Shown here in pieces: positions 1 through 8,859 of a DNA stretch of 36,996 nucleotides. Below the pieces are notes generated by a model. It did no database searches. It saw nothing but the letters and a program-made list of their open reading frames with translations, and was not told the DNA's origin. The stretch is from Verrucomicrobiota bacterium (GTDB lineage Bacteria; Verrucomicrobiota; Verrucomicrobiia; Opitutales; Opitutaceae), in assembly GCA_963205455.1 (NCBI GenBank), contig CAUJJL010000080.1:1-36996 (forward strand), given 5' to 3'. Position 1 is the stretch's first letter; each line of letters starts with the position of its first letter. The translations under genes and the position numbers were made by a program.

Positions 1-38
1 CAGTAGATTTGCACGGCATAATCTTTGATCGTGTTCAT
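1..38 (-). CDS. hicB: HicB-family antitoxin, N-terminal fragment (cut by window edge)
   Basis: Only the first 12 codons are inside the window. They read MNTIKDYAVQIY from an ATG at 38-36, which fits the N-terminus of HicB-type antitoxins, where a short strand leads into the partial RNase-H-like fold. It lies 21 bp downstream of the hicA stop on the same strand, so the pair would be transcribed hicA then hicB, the usual order. HicB antitoxins bind and neutralise HicA and usually repress their own operon. The call rests mainly on position after hicA and on the short N-terminal match. Confidence 0.55.
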   Translation of the reverse strand, partial: MNTIKDYAVQIY

Positions 39-59
39 GAGCAGGAGAATGGTCGGCGG

Positions 60-305
60 TTAGAGACGGTGTTTTTCGAGGACTTGGCGGACCTGTCGGA
101 TCTGATAGCCCTTGGCCTTCCCGTTCTTTTCAGGCTGGAGGTTGAGCAGAACAGGAACACCTGGGTGGATGAAGATATGATGGCTGCCCTTTACCCGAGC
201 TTTCCAGCCGGTCGCTTCGAGATACCTGACCACTTCGGTGAAGCGGTGACTATAGTCTTTGGCAGGATCAAGCAGGGCGACCTTGGTCTTCTCCGGATCG
301 GGCAC
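60..305 (-). CDS. hicA: HicA-type mRNA interferase toxin
   Basis: This 81-aa protein has the dsRBD-like HicA fold signature: a helix (FTEVVRYLEATGW), then the conserved glycine-serine-histidine segment (KGSHHIFIHPG) carrying the catalytic histidine, then a C-terminal helix (QIRQVRQVLEKHRL). HicA toxins cleave mRNA in a ribosome-independent way and are held in check by HicB. The start codon is GTG at 305-303; no in-frame ATG lies just upstream and the ribosome binding site is weak, so the start is tentative. All core elements are present, so the gene looks intact. It is paired with the partial hicB at 1-38. A second, damaged HicBA locus lies about 350 bp away on the other strand. Confidence 0.75.
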   Translation of the reverse strand: MPDPEKTKVALLDPAKDYSHRFTEVVRYLEATGWKARVKGSHHIFIHPGVPVLLNLQPEKNGKAKGYQIRQVRQVLEKHRL

Positions 306-656
306 CCTGCGAAGGAAGACGATTCCATTATGCCGTCAAACAGAAACGCATAAATAATTATGCACGATCACCTGAGGCTTTCAATTGCGACAACGCCCCG
401 GGTCGGTCTGCAAAAGGCTCAGAGTCCGTGACCCGAAGCGGGAGGAGGAGAAGTCAAACGGCAGTTGGGACCTTGAAGCCTGTACGGTTAGCCTCGTCGC
501 GCCCCGGACTTCGGGGCGCGCACGACCGCCTGCATCCCCGACCCTGCGTGCCCCCGTCAGCGCCTGCGGCCTGTCGGTGAACCGGCCGCACGCCAAATCC
601 GCGCACGCTGGGCGCACATGGTTGACGCGAGGCCAAACCGTGCTTCACAGCCGGGC
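306..656. other. Intergenic stretch between two HicAB loci
   Basis: No convincing gene is seen. The only clear structure is a GC-rich perfect hairpin at 498-520. The stretch separates the 5' ends of the minus-strand hicAB and plus-strand hicBA loci, so both promoters should lie here, but I cannot pick a convincing -35/-10 pair. Confidence 0.5.
498..520. other. Perfect 9-bp GC-rich hairpin
   Basis: Arms CGCGCCCCG and CGGGGCGCG enclose a 5-nt loop (GACTT). Four more pairs (TCGT/ACGA) can form beyond a one-base bulge. There is no T-tract on either side, so it is not a standard intrinsic terminator. It may be an operator-like dyad or an RNA stem in the leader of the plus-strand hicB. Function is unknown. 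Confidence 0.45.
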
Positions 657-866
657 ATGAGAGCCTGCACCGCCGTCGTGGAGCGCGATCCTGTGACCGG
701 CCTCCTGGTGGGCTACGTGCCAGGATTCCCGGGCGCACATTCGCAGGCAGAATACCTCGACGAGTTGAACGTCAATCTGCGCGAGGTCATCGCCATGCTG
801 CTCGAAGACGGCGAACCCAAGCTTGAGGCCGAATTTGTCGGGACCCAGCGGGTGGCGCTCGGCTGA
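657..866 (+). CDS. hicB: HicB-family antitoxin
   Basis: The 69-aa protein has the hallmark HicB pattern: a first strand with TAVVERDPVTGLLVGYVPGF, then PGAHSQAEYLDELNVNLREV, and an acidic tail LLEDGEPKLEAEFVG. This is the HicB/UPF0150-like antitoxin fold without an added DNA-binding domain. The ATG at 657 was chosen over the upstream in-frame ATG at 618 because the preceding 13 residues are not part of the family. It sits 2 bp before the hicA reading frame at 869, indicating co-transcription. The antitoxin appears intact although its toxin is damaged. Confidence 0.85.
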   Translation: MRACTAVVERDPVTGLLVGYVPGFPGAHSQAEYLDELNVNLREVIAMLLEDGEPKLEAEFVGTQRVALG

Positions 867-868
867 AT

Positions 869-1069
869 ATGGGCAGCCTGCCCGTATTGAAGCCGGGTGA
901 GGTTTGTCGCCTGCTGGAGCGGCTGGGATTCATCGCTATGCGGCAACGCGGTTCGCATATCCAGCATCGTCACCCGGATAGACGAGGTACGACGGATTGC
1001 TCGAAACTTGTCCGGTGCCTTCAGGATCAGCGGAGTGGAAGCATGCAAGGCCCATTGCCAACCAAGTGA
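869..1069 (+). pseudogene. hicA: HicA-type toxin with disrupted C-terminus
   Basis: The first 42 residues match HicA well (MGSLPVLKPGEV, LLERLGF, then MRQRGSHIQHRHPDRRGTT with the catalytic GSH). After about position 994 the frame diverges from the family: the expected segment with a GRDI-type loop and the last helix is missing. In another frame, positions 990-1016 read RRIARNLSG, which resembles the final HicA helix. This suggests an internal deletion plus frameshift rather than a simple stop. The open frame continues to 66 codons with unrelated residues. The toxin is probably inactive; hicB upstream is intact. Confidence 0.6.
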
Positions 1070-1113
1070 CCAATCGGTCGCAGATCTCAACTCAACAGGC
1101 TCCGCCCACCGCC

Positions 1114-4100
1114 TCAGCCCGCGTCCTGTTCCTCCGGTGGTGTGAATCCCCGGCGCATCGTGTTTTCACTGATGACGCGGGGAAAAAGGAAATTCTCGAG
1201 GTATCCCCGGCCGCCTGCCTTTGTCCCGCCACCACTCATTGCGTAACCCCCAAAGGGATGCCGCTCCACAAGGGCGCCGGTGATGGTCCGGTTCAGGTAA
1301 AGATTGCCGCACCGGAATTCCTCACGCGCGCGGGCCAGCGTCGACGGGCTCCTGGAGAACACTCCACCGGTGAGCGCGTAATCGGTGTCATTCGCCAGCG
1401 CAAATGCGTCGTCAAGTGTGCTGGCGCGCATGATTCCGAGCACGGGTCCGAACAGCTCTTCACGGGCAAGCATGTGCCCGGGCCGGACATCGGCAAAGAT
1501 CATGGGAGGTACAAAATAACCGCCGCCGGCCTTGGTCGCGTCGGAAATCCTTCCCTCGAAAACCAGCCGGCTCTCGCGTTTCGCCTCTGCAATACGGTGC
1601 AGGAGGCGATCCCGTGATTCTCCATCGATGACCGGGCCGACGAACGTGCCCGGAAGCGCCGGATCTCCCACCGGCATGCTCGCCGCCGCGGCGACCAGGC
1701 GCTGGACAAATGCGTCGTGGATCGTGTCGAGCACAATGAGCCGCGACAGCGCCGAACACTTCTGGCCGCTGAATCCAAAAGCTGAATACAGCACCGCCGG
1801 TACCGCCTCATCAAGATCGGCATCGGCATCCACGATCATCGCATTCTTCCCCCCCATCTCGCACACGACCTTCTTGAGATTGGCCTGCCCGGAAAGCGTA
1901 CGACCCGCGGTTTCCCAGATCTTCAGGCCGACTGAGCGCGAGCCGGTGAAGGCGATGAAGTCCGTTTTCGGATGTGCAACCAGATGAGCGCCCACCTCCT
2001 CGCCGCGTCCGGTGATCAGATTGACAACCCCCGGAGGAAATCCCGCCTCCATCAGCAGATCCATGAACACGGCACCGATGATCGATGTCTGCTCTGCGGG
2101 TTTCATGATCATCGTGTTCCCCGCGACGAGCGGCGCGACGGTAAGTCCGCACAGGATCGCCAGGGGAAAATTCCACGGCGCAATGGCCACGCCGACACCG
2201 CGCGCGGTGTGCACGAGCACATTCGATTCCCCGGGCACCGCCTGAGTGACGACCGGCTTCGCGAGCCGACGCATTTCCAGAGCATAGAAGCGGCAGAAAT
2301 CGATCGCCTCACTCACATCCGCATCCGCCTCCATCCATGGCTTCCCGGCCTCCCTGATTTCAAGCGCACAGAGCGAAAAACGCCGGCTCGCCATCAGATC
2401 AGCCACCCGTTCAAGGAGCCGGGCCCGCGTCTCCACCGGAGTCGATCGCCAGGAAAGAAACGCCGCAGCCGCGGCAGCGACAGCGAGGTCCGCATCTGCA
2501 CGGGAAGCCAATGACCACTCTCCCAGGACCTCGGCCGGGCGTGCCGGGTTGGCCGCGACCGCATAGCCGCGACCGGAAGGCTCGCACCTCCGGCCGCCAA
2601 TCACCAGTGGCCAGCGCCGGTTCCACTGCCCCGCGCCCTGGCTTCCCGTGGAAGCATTCAAGGCGTGCCTCAGCGCATCGCGGTTCGCGCTCCGCGTGAA
2701 GTCGGTGTTCGCGACATTGCGAAACACTCCTGGCTTTTCGTCAGGAATGGACGCAGACGTCGGCGCAGCCGCGGCGAGCAGATCCAGCGGATTCGCCAGC
2801 AGACTCTCGTGACTGATTTCGCCGCGATTGCTCGCGCGCAGGAAACCCTCGTTGGAGGTGTTCTCGAGAAGTCGGCGCACGAGATAGGCCATGCCGGGCA
2901 GCAGTTCCCCCACCGGACAGTATTCACGAACCCGATACCCGCTCTTCCGAAGTGCAGCCTTGAGTTCCTCCGCCATGCCATAGAGCGCCTGGAATTCGAA
3001 CGCACGCGGATCCACGCCAAGTCGTTCCGCCCGGGCGATCGCATGGGCGCACGACCGCACGTTGTGCGACGCAAAGGCCGACGAAACGATATCCGCGTTC
3101 TCCAGCAGAAGCACCGTCAGTTTCTCAAATGCGGCATCGCTCTCAGGCTTGCGCTGCCACACCGGAACGGGCCAGTCCTTCTGCGCCGCGCCGATGACCT
3201 CAAAATCCCAATAGGCCCCCTTGACAAGTCGCACGGTGATCGGACGGGCGCGCGCCCTCGCCCAGGCAATGATCTCTCTGAGATCGCGTTCGCTTTCGCG
3301 CAGGTAGGCCTGCACGGCGATGCCTACGGCCGGGGTTTGCGCGAACTCCTCCTCCTCGAGAATGGAGCGAAACAGCGCAAGCGTGACGTCCTTGGTGCGA
3401 TAGCTCTCCATGTCGAAGTTGATCAGCGCACCGATCGAAGCGGCTCGTCGCAGGATCGGACGCAGCCGGTGCTTGAGTGCCTCGATGGAGTTTTCCGGAT
3501 CCGCGGGATGAACCTCGGGCGTCAGAGCGGAAATCTTGAGGGAAAGGTTCAACCGGGGAAGCCGCTCATCTCCACGCCCAAGGTCGCTTGCACACGGTTC
3601 CGGATTGCGACGCAGCGCCTCGCCGACGATGTCGAGGATCTCGATGTTTCGTTTCAGGAATTCGTCTGCCTCGGCCTCGCTGACCACGGTTTCCCCGAGC
3701 AGATCGATTGTGGTGGCGATGCCCTGGCGGGCGTTCGTGAGGAGTCGCTTTGCCAGGTCGGCAGCCGACTCTCCCGCGACAAATTGACGAGCCATGTCGG
3801 TCACCTGCGCCTTGACGGGACCCGCTACCAGGGCAGGTGCAAAGGATGCGGCTCCGAGTCCGGCCTTCAGCGCGGGATGAAGTTCCACCGCCTTGTCGCC
3901 GAGATATTCCCGAAGGTGACGGACGATTTCCGCGCTTGAGGAGAGTGACGGCAGGACATCCACGAATCGGAAGAGTTGGGCCTTGAAGGCAGGATCGCGC
4001 ATCGACCAGTCCATGATGCGCGCGTAGGCGCCCTTCTTAGAGAAGATCCCCGGCGCGGGATGATCCTCCATGATCTTGAAGAGGCTTTTGCCCAGCACCT

Positions 4101-4137
4101 GCGTGCGGGCTTCAATCTGCGGATCGGGTGGAAGCAT
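1114..4137 (-). CDS. putA: Bifunctional proline dehydrogenase / L-glutamate-gamma-semialdehyde dehydrogenase
   Basis: This 1007-aa PutA-type enzyme oxidises proline to P5C with FAD and then P5C to glutamate with NAD+. The N-terminal half is the proline dehydrogenase barrel, ending in the family motif RRLLENTSNEGFLR at about residues 420-434. The C-terminal half is an aldehyde dehydrogenase with general base Glu about 760 (VCEMGGKNA), nucleophile Cys about 794 (GFSGQKCSA) and NAD-binding FTGSRSVG. There is no N-terminal ribbon-helix-helix DNA-binding domain, so it is a minimal PutA and not an autorepressor. The ATG at 4137 was preferred because the extra 45 codons upstream look non-coding. It is divergent from the TonB-C-like gene across a 218-bp gap and has no proline permease beside it. 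Confidence 0.95.
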   Translation of the reverse strand: MLPPDPQIEARTQVLGKSLFKIMEDHPAPGIFSKKGAYARIMDWSMRDPAFKAQLFRFVDVLPSLSSSAEIVRHLREYLGDKAVELHPALKAGLGAASFAPALVAGPVKAQVTDMARQFVAGESAADLAKRLLTNARQGIATTIDLLGETVVSEAEADEFLKRNIEILDIVGEALRRNPEPCASDLGRGDERLPRLNLSLKISALTPEVHPADPENSIEALKHRLRPILRRAASIGALINFDMESYRTKDVTLALFRSILEEEEFAQTPAVGIAVQAYLRESERDLREIIAWARARARPITVRLVKGAYWDFEVIGAAQKDWPVPVWQRKPESDAAFEKLTVLLLENADIVSSAFASHNVRSCAHAIARAERLGVDPRAFEFQALYGMAEELKAALRKSGYRVREYCPVGELLPGMAYLVRRLLENTSNEGFLRASNRGEISHESLLANPLDLLAAAAPTSASIPDEKPGVFRNVANTDFTRSANRDALRHALNASTGSQGAGQWNRRWPLVIGGRRCEPSGRGYAVAANPARPAEVLGEWSLASRADADLAVAAAAAAFLSWRSTPVETRARLLERVADLMASRRFSLCALEIREAGKPWMEADADVSEAIDFCRFYALEMRRLAKPVVTQAVPGESNVLVHTARGVGVAIAPWNFPLAILCGLTVAPLVAGNTMIMKPAEQTSIIGAVFMDLLMEAGFPPGVVNLITGRGEEVGAHLVAHPKTDFIAFTGSRSVGLKIWETAGRTLSGQANLKKVVCEMGGKNAMIVDADADLDEAVPAVLYSAFGFSGQKCSALSRLIVLDTIHDAFVQRLVAAAASMPVGDPALPGTFVGPVIDGESRDRLLHRIAEAKRESRLVFEGRISDATKAGGGYFVPPMIFADVRPGHMLAREELFGPVLGIMRASTLDDAFALANDTDYALTGGVFSRSPSTLARAREEFRCGNLYLNRTITGALVERHPFGGYAMSGGGTKAGGRGYLENFLFPRVISENTMRRGFTPPEEQDAG

Positions 4138-4355
4138 GGGGGAGCGTTTGGGACTGGTGACCCCGTTAGGGATTCGTTCCTTGCGGTACAAGGAGACAAC
4201 AATCCAAGAATCCCAATTGTTACTTCCGGCCCGTTGCCTGTCAGCCCTTCGCGTTGTCCCCGTGTGCCGCAAATTGACGCCGAGGGGCTCAGCCCGCTGG
4301 CGTGAGTTGCGGAACGGCCGAAAATGGTTTTATTCGCATCAGTCCCCTTCCCGTC

Positions 4356-5060
4356 ATGAGAGCGTCCATCTGCCTTTCTCTCTGCCTGGTTTTCGCGGCC
4401 GCCCAACCGCTGCTGGCGGCCTTCAAATCCGTCAAACTCCATCCCGACAATCCCCTTCCTGAATTCCCCCTCGTGTTGATCAGCGAGGGGGTCTCCCAGG
4501 GCGAGGTGGTGATGGCTGTAAGTGTCAGCGCAGAAGGGCAAACGGTTGATTCCCTCGCGCTCGCCTATACACACGAGCCGTTCGTAACGGCCTGCAAAGC
4601 GGCGCTTAAGGATTGGAAATACATTCCGGCTCAGCTCGATGGCGAAAATATCGGTGTAAAGATCGAACTGGTGTTCAACTTCGAACGCACGGGATACGTG
4701 GAAAGCAACACCATCAACATCACCAACAAATACATGGAGGCTGGCCGATCCCCGCGACTTTCCCATCAGCTCATAGAGTCAGACAAGCTAGACAAGCCTC
4801 CGGTTGCATTGAGCGCCGTAAATCCCAAGTACGCATCCCAGGCGAGGATCGATGGGATCCACGGTACGGTACGCGTGCGTTTTTACATCGACGAAAGCGG
4901 CCGAGTCCGTCTTCCAACCGTATCCGCCGAATCCCATCCCTATCTCGCGGAAATCGCTGTCGAGGCTTTGCGCTCCTGGCGCTTTCAACCCGCACTCTAT
5001 CGAGGAAGGCCCGTGATTGTCGCCGCGGCCCAGGATTTCCGCTTCGGCAGCGAACCGTAG
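4356..5060 (+). CDS. Secreted protein with two TonB C-terminal-like domains
   Basis: A 234-aa protein with a Sec signal peptide (MRASICLSLCLVFAAAQ, cleavage near LLAA). Two successive modules resemble the TonB C-terminal domain. The first is at about residues 30-115 (GEVVMAVSVSAEGQTV ... KDWKYIPAQLDG). The second is at about 145-230 (IHGTVRVRFYIDESGRV ... ALRSWRFQPALYRG) and has the canonical strand-strand-helix then W+FxPA pattern. It has no transmembrane anchor or proline-rich spacer, so it is not a standard energy transducer. It may be a free periplasmic TonB-like protein. Start chosen at 4356 to give the signal peptide. Confidence 0.7.
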   Translation: MRASICLSLCLVFAAAQPLLAAFKSVKLHPDNPLPEFPLVLISEGVSQGEVVMAVSVSAEGQTVDSLALAYTHEPFVTACKAALKDWKYIPAQLDGENIGVKIELVFNFERTGYVESNTINITNKYMEAGRSPRLSHQLIESDKLDKPPVALSAVNPKYASQARIDGIHGTVRVRFYIDESGRVRLPTVSAESHPYLAEIAVEALRSWRFQPALYRGRPVIVAAAQDFRFGSEP

Positions 5061-5077
5061 GCAGTACTGCGGTTTGG

Positions 5078-5809
5078 CTAGGTTCGCGGGCACTCGCCCG
5101 AGGCGCCGTGCTCAGGTTCGCCTTCAGCCGTCGAACCTTCCATCCCATAGAACTTGACGCCCCGCACCACCTTCTCCCGTCCATTGGCAAGACGCCATTT
5201 GTTCGTGTCGCGCAGCGAATAGATGCAGCCACAATACTCCTGCTGGTAAAAATTTTCGCGCTTGGAGATTTCGATCATGCGGGCGGCACCGCCTCTCTTC
5301 CTCCAATTGTAGGTCCAGTAGGACATGCCCGGATACCGGGACGCGGCACGTACTCCAGAGTCATTGATCTGCTCCATGTTTTTCCAGCGGGAAATGCCCA
5401 GACAACTGGTGATGACATGAAACCCATGCTCATGGGCATAGAGGGCAGTGCGTTCAAAACGCATGTCGAAACACATGGTGCAACGGGCACCACGTTCCGG
5501 CTCCCATTCGAGCCCCTTGGCTCGCGCAAACCAATTGTCCGTGTCGTAATCGGCATCGACAAAAGGCACCCCGTGCTTCTCGGCAAAACGGATGTTTTCC
5601 GACTTGCGCAACTCGTACTCCTCCCTGGGGTGAATGTTCGGATTGTAGAAAAAGATCGTGTAGGCGATGCCCGCCGCGTGAATCGCCTCCATCACTTCGC
5701 CCGAACAGGGCGCGCAGCAGGAATGGAGCAGGACCTTCTTGTGCCCCTCCGGTAGTTCCAGCACGCCTCGTTTCGGGTCAGTGTTCATCTCTGCGTTCGG
5801 TGAAGGCAT
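5078..5809 (-). CDS. queH: Epoxyqueuosine reductase QueH
   Basis: This 243-aa protein belongs to the DUF208/QueH family, which reduces epoxyqueuosine to queuosine in tRNA and functionally replaces QueG. The N-terminal motif [11 protein letters not shown] (residues 29-39) has the adjacent cysteine pair. Further cysteines lie in RCTMCFDMR and YCGCIYSLR; QueH uses such cysteines for an Fe-S cluster and a non-haem iron. The ATG at 5809 was chosen over in-frame alternatives because GGAG lies about 8 nt upstream. It converges with the TonB-C-like gene (17-bp gap). The partner base-exchange enzyme Tgt is encoded elsewhere in this window (14691-15839). Confidence 0.92.
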   Translation of the reverse strand: MPSPNAEMNTDPKRGVLELPEGHKKVLLHSCCAPCSGEVMEAIHAAGIAYTIFFYNPNIHPREEYELRKSENIRFAEKHGVPFVDADYDTDNWFARAKGLEWEPERGARCTMCFDMRFERTALYAHEHGFHVITSCLGISRWKNMEQINDSGVRAASRYPGMSYWTYNWRKRGGAARMIEISKRENFYQQEYCGCIYSLRDTNKWRLANGREKVVRGVKFYGMEGSTAEGEPEHGASGECPRT

Positions 5810-6055
5810 AGGACTTCTCCGAATCCGGGTCAATCCGCGACACACTCTGGCCGCCCCTGCCTGCCCGATGGACTCGCGGACGGATCAAATGCCTCCAGAT
5901 TCCGATTCGATCCACGGGACCTTGAATGTCCCGCTGCTTTCTGTGCCTAGGGTCTGACACATTTCAATATCGATCGATCCGGTCACGACGATGCGCGACC
6001 CTCCCAACCCATGCTATTGAACTGGACCCGCGGTCTGCCAGAAAAGGCAACTACA

Positions 6056-6823
6056 ATGAGTCATCCCTTGCGAACGGTCCTCCTACTCACTGCCCTGCTA
6101 ATGAGCATGGCCGCGGCCCGCGCCGCAGAAATCACGGTCTTCGCTGCAGCAAGCCTTTCCGATGCACTTACCTCAATCGCGGCGAAGTATGAAGGTATTT
6201 CCGGCGACAGGATCAGGTTCAACTTCGGCGCCTCCAGCACGCTCGCACGCCAGATCCGGGAAGGCGCGCCCGCGGACGTTTTCTTTTCGGCGGATGAGGC
6301 GAAGATGGACGACCTTGCAAGGGTCGGCTTGATCGATCCGGCAGTCCGTTTGCCGCTGCTTTCCAACACGCTTGTCATCATCGCCCCCTCCCATGCAGGA
6401 GAATCGCTTGTCGGCCCCAGGGATCTCCTGAAAAAATCCGTGCGCCGACTCGCGATCGCCGAACCCCAGACCGTACCCGCCGGCATCTACGCGAAAGAGT
6501 ACCTTGAGAAAATCGGTCTTTGGATGGCTCTCCGCGCAAAAATCATTCCCACCGAAAATGTGCGCACGGCGCTCGCTGCGGTTGCCGCGGGCAACGCAGA
6601 CGCAGGCCTCGTGTACAAGACCGATGCACGCATCTCGAAGGATGTGAGGGTCGTGTTCGAAATACCGGCGGAGGAGGGACCGCGGATCATCTATCCCATC
6701 GCTCTCTTGCGATCATCCAAAGAGGCAGCCGCAAGCAAGGCATGGATCACCCATCTCACCAGCGCCGAGGCCCGCGCCGTGTTCACGGCGTTCGGTTTTC
6801 TGCCGGTGAACCGGGATCAATAG
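6056..6823 (+). CDS. modA: Molybdate ABC transporter substrate-binding protein ModA
   Basis: A 255-aa periplasmic binding protein with a signal peptide (MSHPLRTVLLLTALL, cleavage near ARAA). The mature N-terminus EITVFAAASLSDAL and the segments FNFGASSTLARQI and PADVFFSADEAKMD are diagnostic of ModA, where the Ser/Ala pocket holds the oxyanion. The C-terminal VRTALAAVAAGNADAGLVYKTDA is also typical. The ATG at 6056 has AAGG about 8 nt upstream. No permease (modB) or ATPase (modC) gene follows: the next gene is an oxidoreductase 150 bp away, so the transporter partners must be elsewhere or be shared. Confidence 0.92.
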   Translation: MSHPLRTVLLLTALLMSMAAARAAEITVFAAASLSDALTSIAAKYEGISGDRIRFNFGASSTLARQIREGAPADVFFSADEAKMDDLARVGLIDPAVRLPLLSNTLVIIAPSHAGESLVGPRDLLKKSVRRLAIAEPQTVPAGIYAKEYLEKIGLWMALRAKIIPTENVRTALAAVAAGNADAGLVYKTDARISKDVRVVFEIPAEEGPRIIYPIALLRSSKEAAASKAWITHLTSAEARAVFTAFGFLPVNRDQ

Positions 6824-6973
6824 GCTTTCATCCATCCGCTCAGGACAACGGACGTCGCATCTGCTAAATTTCTCCGCCCCAATTCCCGGATCGTCAGCCG
6901 CCCGCTCACCTGTCATCGTACGGACCCTCTCCCCATTTGCCGCAACACAAACGCCGGTCATTTCCCCTCATTG

Positions 6974-8347
6974 ATGACTCCCATGCAACGACGCCATTTC
7001 CTGAAATCCACAGCCGCCGCCACCGCCCTCGCCTCCCTGCCCCGGGTCATGCGATCCGCCGACTCGCCCGGCGGACAAAAATTCCGGACCGTGCTGATCG
7101 GGTGCGGCTGGTGGGGCAACAACATCCTGAAGGAAGCGATGGCAAGCGGCGCATGCGAAATCGTGGGACTGTGCGACGTCGATGCCCGTCAGCTCGAGAT
7201 CACACTCAAACACGTCGCAGAGGGAACGGGTGAGGCGCCGAAAACCTTTAGGGACTACCGCGAACTTCTCGACAGGAGCAGGGCGGACATCGCCATCGTC
7301 GCCACACCGGATCACTGGCATGCGCTGCCCATGATCGCCGCAGTCCGCGCAGGCGCCCACGTGTATGTCGAAAAACCCATCGGCCACACTGTCATGGAGG
7401 GACGCGCCATGGTGAACGCCGCCCGCGCCGCGGGTCGGGTTGTCCAGGTCGGCACCCATCGCCGCGTCTCGCCCCACAACATCAGCGCCCGTGAATTCAT
7501 CCGCTCGGGCAAGGCCGGGGAAATCGGCATGGTCCGCTGCTTTGTCGCACAGGGCGGAGGACGCGAAATTCCGCTTCCCAACCTGAACGTTCCCAAGGAG
7601 CTCGACTGGGACCTGTGGTGCGGGCCCGCGCCACTGCGGCCGTTCAATGGCGGCGACCCGCGAAACCCAAAGGAGGGCAATGGCATCCGAGGCATACACC
7701 CGCGCGGATTTCGAAACTACCTGGAGTACGCCAACGGCACGATAGCCGACTGGGGCGTGCACTGGTTCGACCAGGTGCTCTGGATCATGGAAGAAAAATA
7801 CCCGAGCTACATCTACTCCACGGGCAGTCGGCCGATTGCAGGCGATCCTGTTCTCACTGCAAAGGAACAAACCAGCAACGCCCCCGACCACCAACTCGCG
7901 ACCTACCGCTTCAGCCGCTTCGACGTCCAGTGGGAAAACCGTCGTTTCGCCGGTAACAATGTCAGCAAGGGCGAGGGCATCGGCTGCTATTTCTTCGGGA
8001 CAAAGGGCATCCTGCACCTCGGCTGGCGCGAGGGCTGGACTTTTTATCCCGTCAATTCAAAGGACGCTCCCATCACGGAGCAGGCCCACCTGAACGCACC
8101 GGATTTCCACAACATCCGCGAGCTCTGGGCCGACCTCCTGAAAGCGATCCGCACGGGAACCCGACCTGCCTGCGACATCGAGGACATCCATTTTTCAACC
8201 AATCTGTCCCTTCTCCCCATGATCTCAATGAAGCTGGGTCGCAGTCTTCAGTGGGATGGCGTCCGCGAGAAGTTCATCGGTGATCCAGCCGCCGACAAGC
8301 TCCTCCGTCGCGACTACCGAAAGGGCTACGAGTATCCAAAGGCCTGA
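6974..8347 (+). CDS. Tat-exported Gfo/Idh/MocA family oxidoreductase
   Basis: A 457-aa NAD(P)-dependent oxidoreductase of the Gfo/Idh/MocA family. The N-terminus carries a twin-arginine signal (QRRHFLKST followed by an Ala-rich stretch). The Rossmann motif VLIGCGWWGNN follows at about residue 38, then EKPIGHTVMEGRAMV, the family EKP motif with its substrate/cofactor lysine. Residues around DWGVHWFDQ and PDHQLATYRF fit the C-terminal substrate domain. The substrate is probably a sugar or cyclitol and cannot be read from sequence. ATG codons at 6974 and 6983 are both possible starts; either keeps the Tat motif. No sugar-transport partner lies beside it. Confidence 0.88.
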   Translation: MTPMQRRHFLKSTAAATALASLPRVMRSADSPGGQKFRTVLIGCGWWGNNILKEAMASGACEIVGLCDVDARQLEITLKHVAEGTGEAPKTFRDYRELLDRSRADIAIVATPDHWHALPMIAAVRAGAHVYVEKPIGHTVMEGRAMVNAARAAGRVVQVGTHRRVSPHNISAREFIRSGKAGEIGMVRCFVAQGGGREIPLPNLNVPKELDWDLWCGPAPLRPFNGGDPRNPKEGNGIRGIHPRGFRNYLEYANGTIADWGVHWFDQVLWIMEEKYPSYIYSTGSRPIAGDPVLTAKEQTSNAPDHQLATYRFSRFDVQWENRRFAGNNVSKGEGIGCYFFGTKGILHLGWREGWTFYPVNSKDAPITEQAHLNAPDFHNIRELWADLLKAIRTGTRPACDIEDIHFSTNLSLLPMISMKLGRSLQWDGVREKFIGDPAADKLLRRDYRKGYEYPKA

Positions 8348-8445
8348 TACCAGACGGAGTCACTCTCGCCTTCAACGAAGCGAGGGCGCCGTGGCAAGGG
8401 TCGCTTGGGCAAGACAACGAGAACATCCCGCCCGGGTACACACGC

Positions 8446-8472
8446 AAAAAAACCCGGCGTTTCCGCCGGGTT
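8446..8472 (-). terminator. Rho-independent terminator for the small membrane protein gene
   Basis: A perfect 9-bp stem (AACCCGGCG / CGCCGGGTT, 8451-8472) with a 4-nt loop is bordered at its low-coordinate side by a run of A. On the minus strand this is stem followed by a T-tract, a standard intrinsic terminator. It ends transcription of the minus-strand gene whose stop is at 8496, 24 bp away. The stem may also stop readthrough from the oxidoreductase gene on the plus strand, but without a T-tract there. Confidence 0.85.
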
Positions 8473-8495
8473 GGCACACACCCCTGGAACACGGC

Positions 8496-8735
8496 TTACA
8501 TAACCAAAGTCATTTCGTGCGGCTGATGGCGTGCAAGCGAACCGACATGTGCGGATGACTCCGCGCGACCGGAATGCTGACGCTTCACTCCCATGTGCCG
8601 CGTAGCGGCACGCTCCTTCCCAAATGAAAACCCATCCGCATCCTGATAGCCAACGGGCGCACGTCTTGCAGCGAGCACCACAACAAGGCCGCTGAGAGCA
8701 AACGTGGCAATGGTCATAAGGGCGATGGAGAGCAT
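8496..8735 (-). CDS. Small single-pass membrane protein, unknown function
   Basis: A 79-aa protein: one hydrophobic N-terminal helix (MLSIALMTIATFALSGLVVV), then a short segment LAARRAPVGYQDADGFSFG and a basic, His-rich tail. I do not recognise a named family. Support for a real gene comes from the well-formed membrane helix followed by a compact Gly/Asp/Phe motif, and from a perfect intrinsic terminator 24 bp after the stop on the same strand. The ATG at 8735 is preferred because it begins the helix; an alternative is the ATG at 8717. No clear Shine-Dalgarno is seen. The predicted topology is N-out or N-in with a cytoplasmic tail, and it cannot be fixed from sequence. Confidence 0.6.
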   Translation of the reverse strand: MLSIALMTIATFALSGLVVVLAARRAPVGYQDADGFSFGKERAATRHMGVKRQHSGRAESSAHVGSLARHQPHEMTLVM

Positions 8736-8859
8736 GGGGGGAGTGGATTGAAGGTTTGAACGGGAACGGGCGTTTCGATGCCACCACTCTATCCGGTTTT
8801 GGATGCGGGCACCATGGACCCGTTCACCCATGTTTCGGAGAAACGTTCCCTAAGTCTTC

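Noticed and set aside
498..520. Possible integron attC-like site between toxin-antitoxin loci
   Set aside because: The hairpin lacks the paired RYYYAAC/GTTRRRY core sites and there is no cassette array or integrase in the window.
2665..3939. Long plus-strand open frame opposite putA
   Set aside because: Antisense shadow typical of GC-rich coding DNA; no domain, and putA is complete on the other strand.
6968..8017. Long minus-strand open frame opposite the oxidoreductase gene
   Set aside because: Fully antisense to a well-recognised gene, with no motif of its own.
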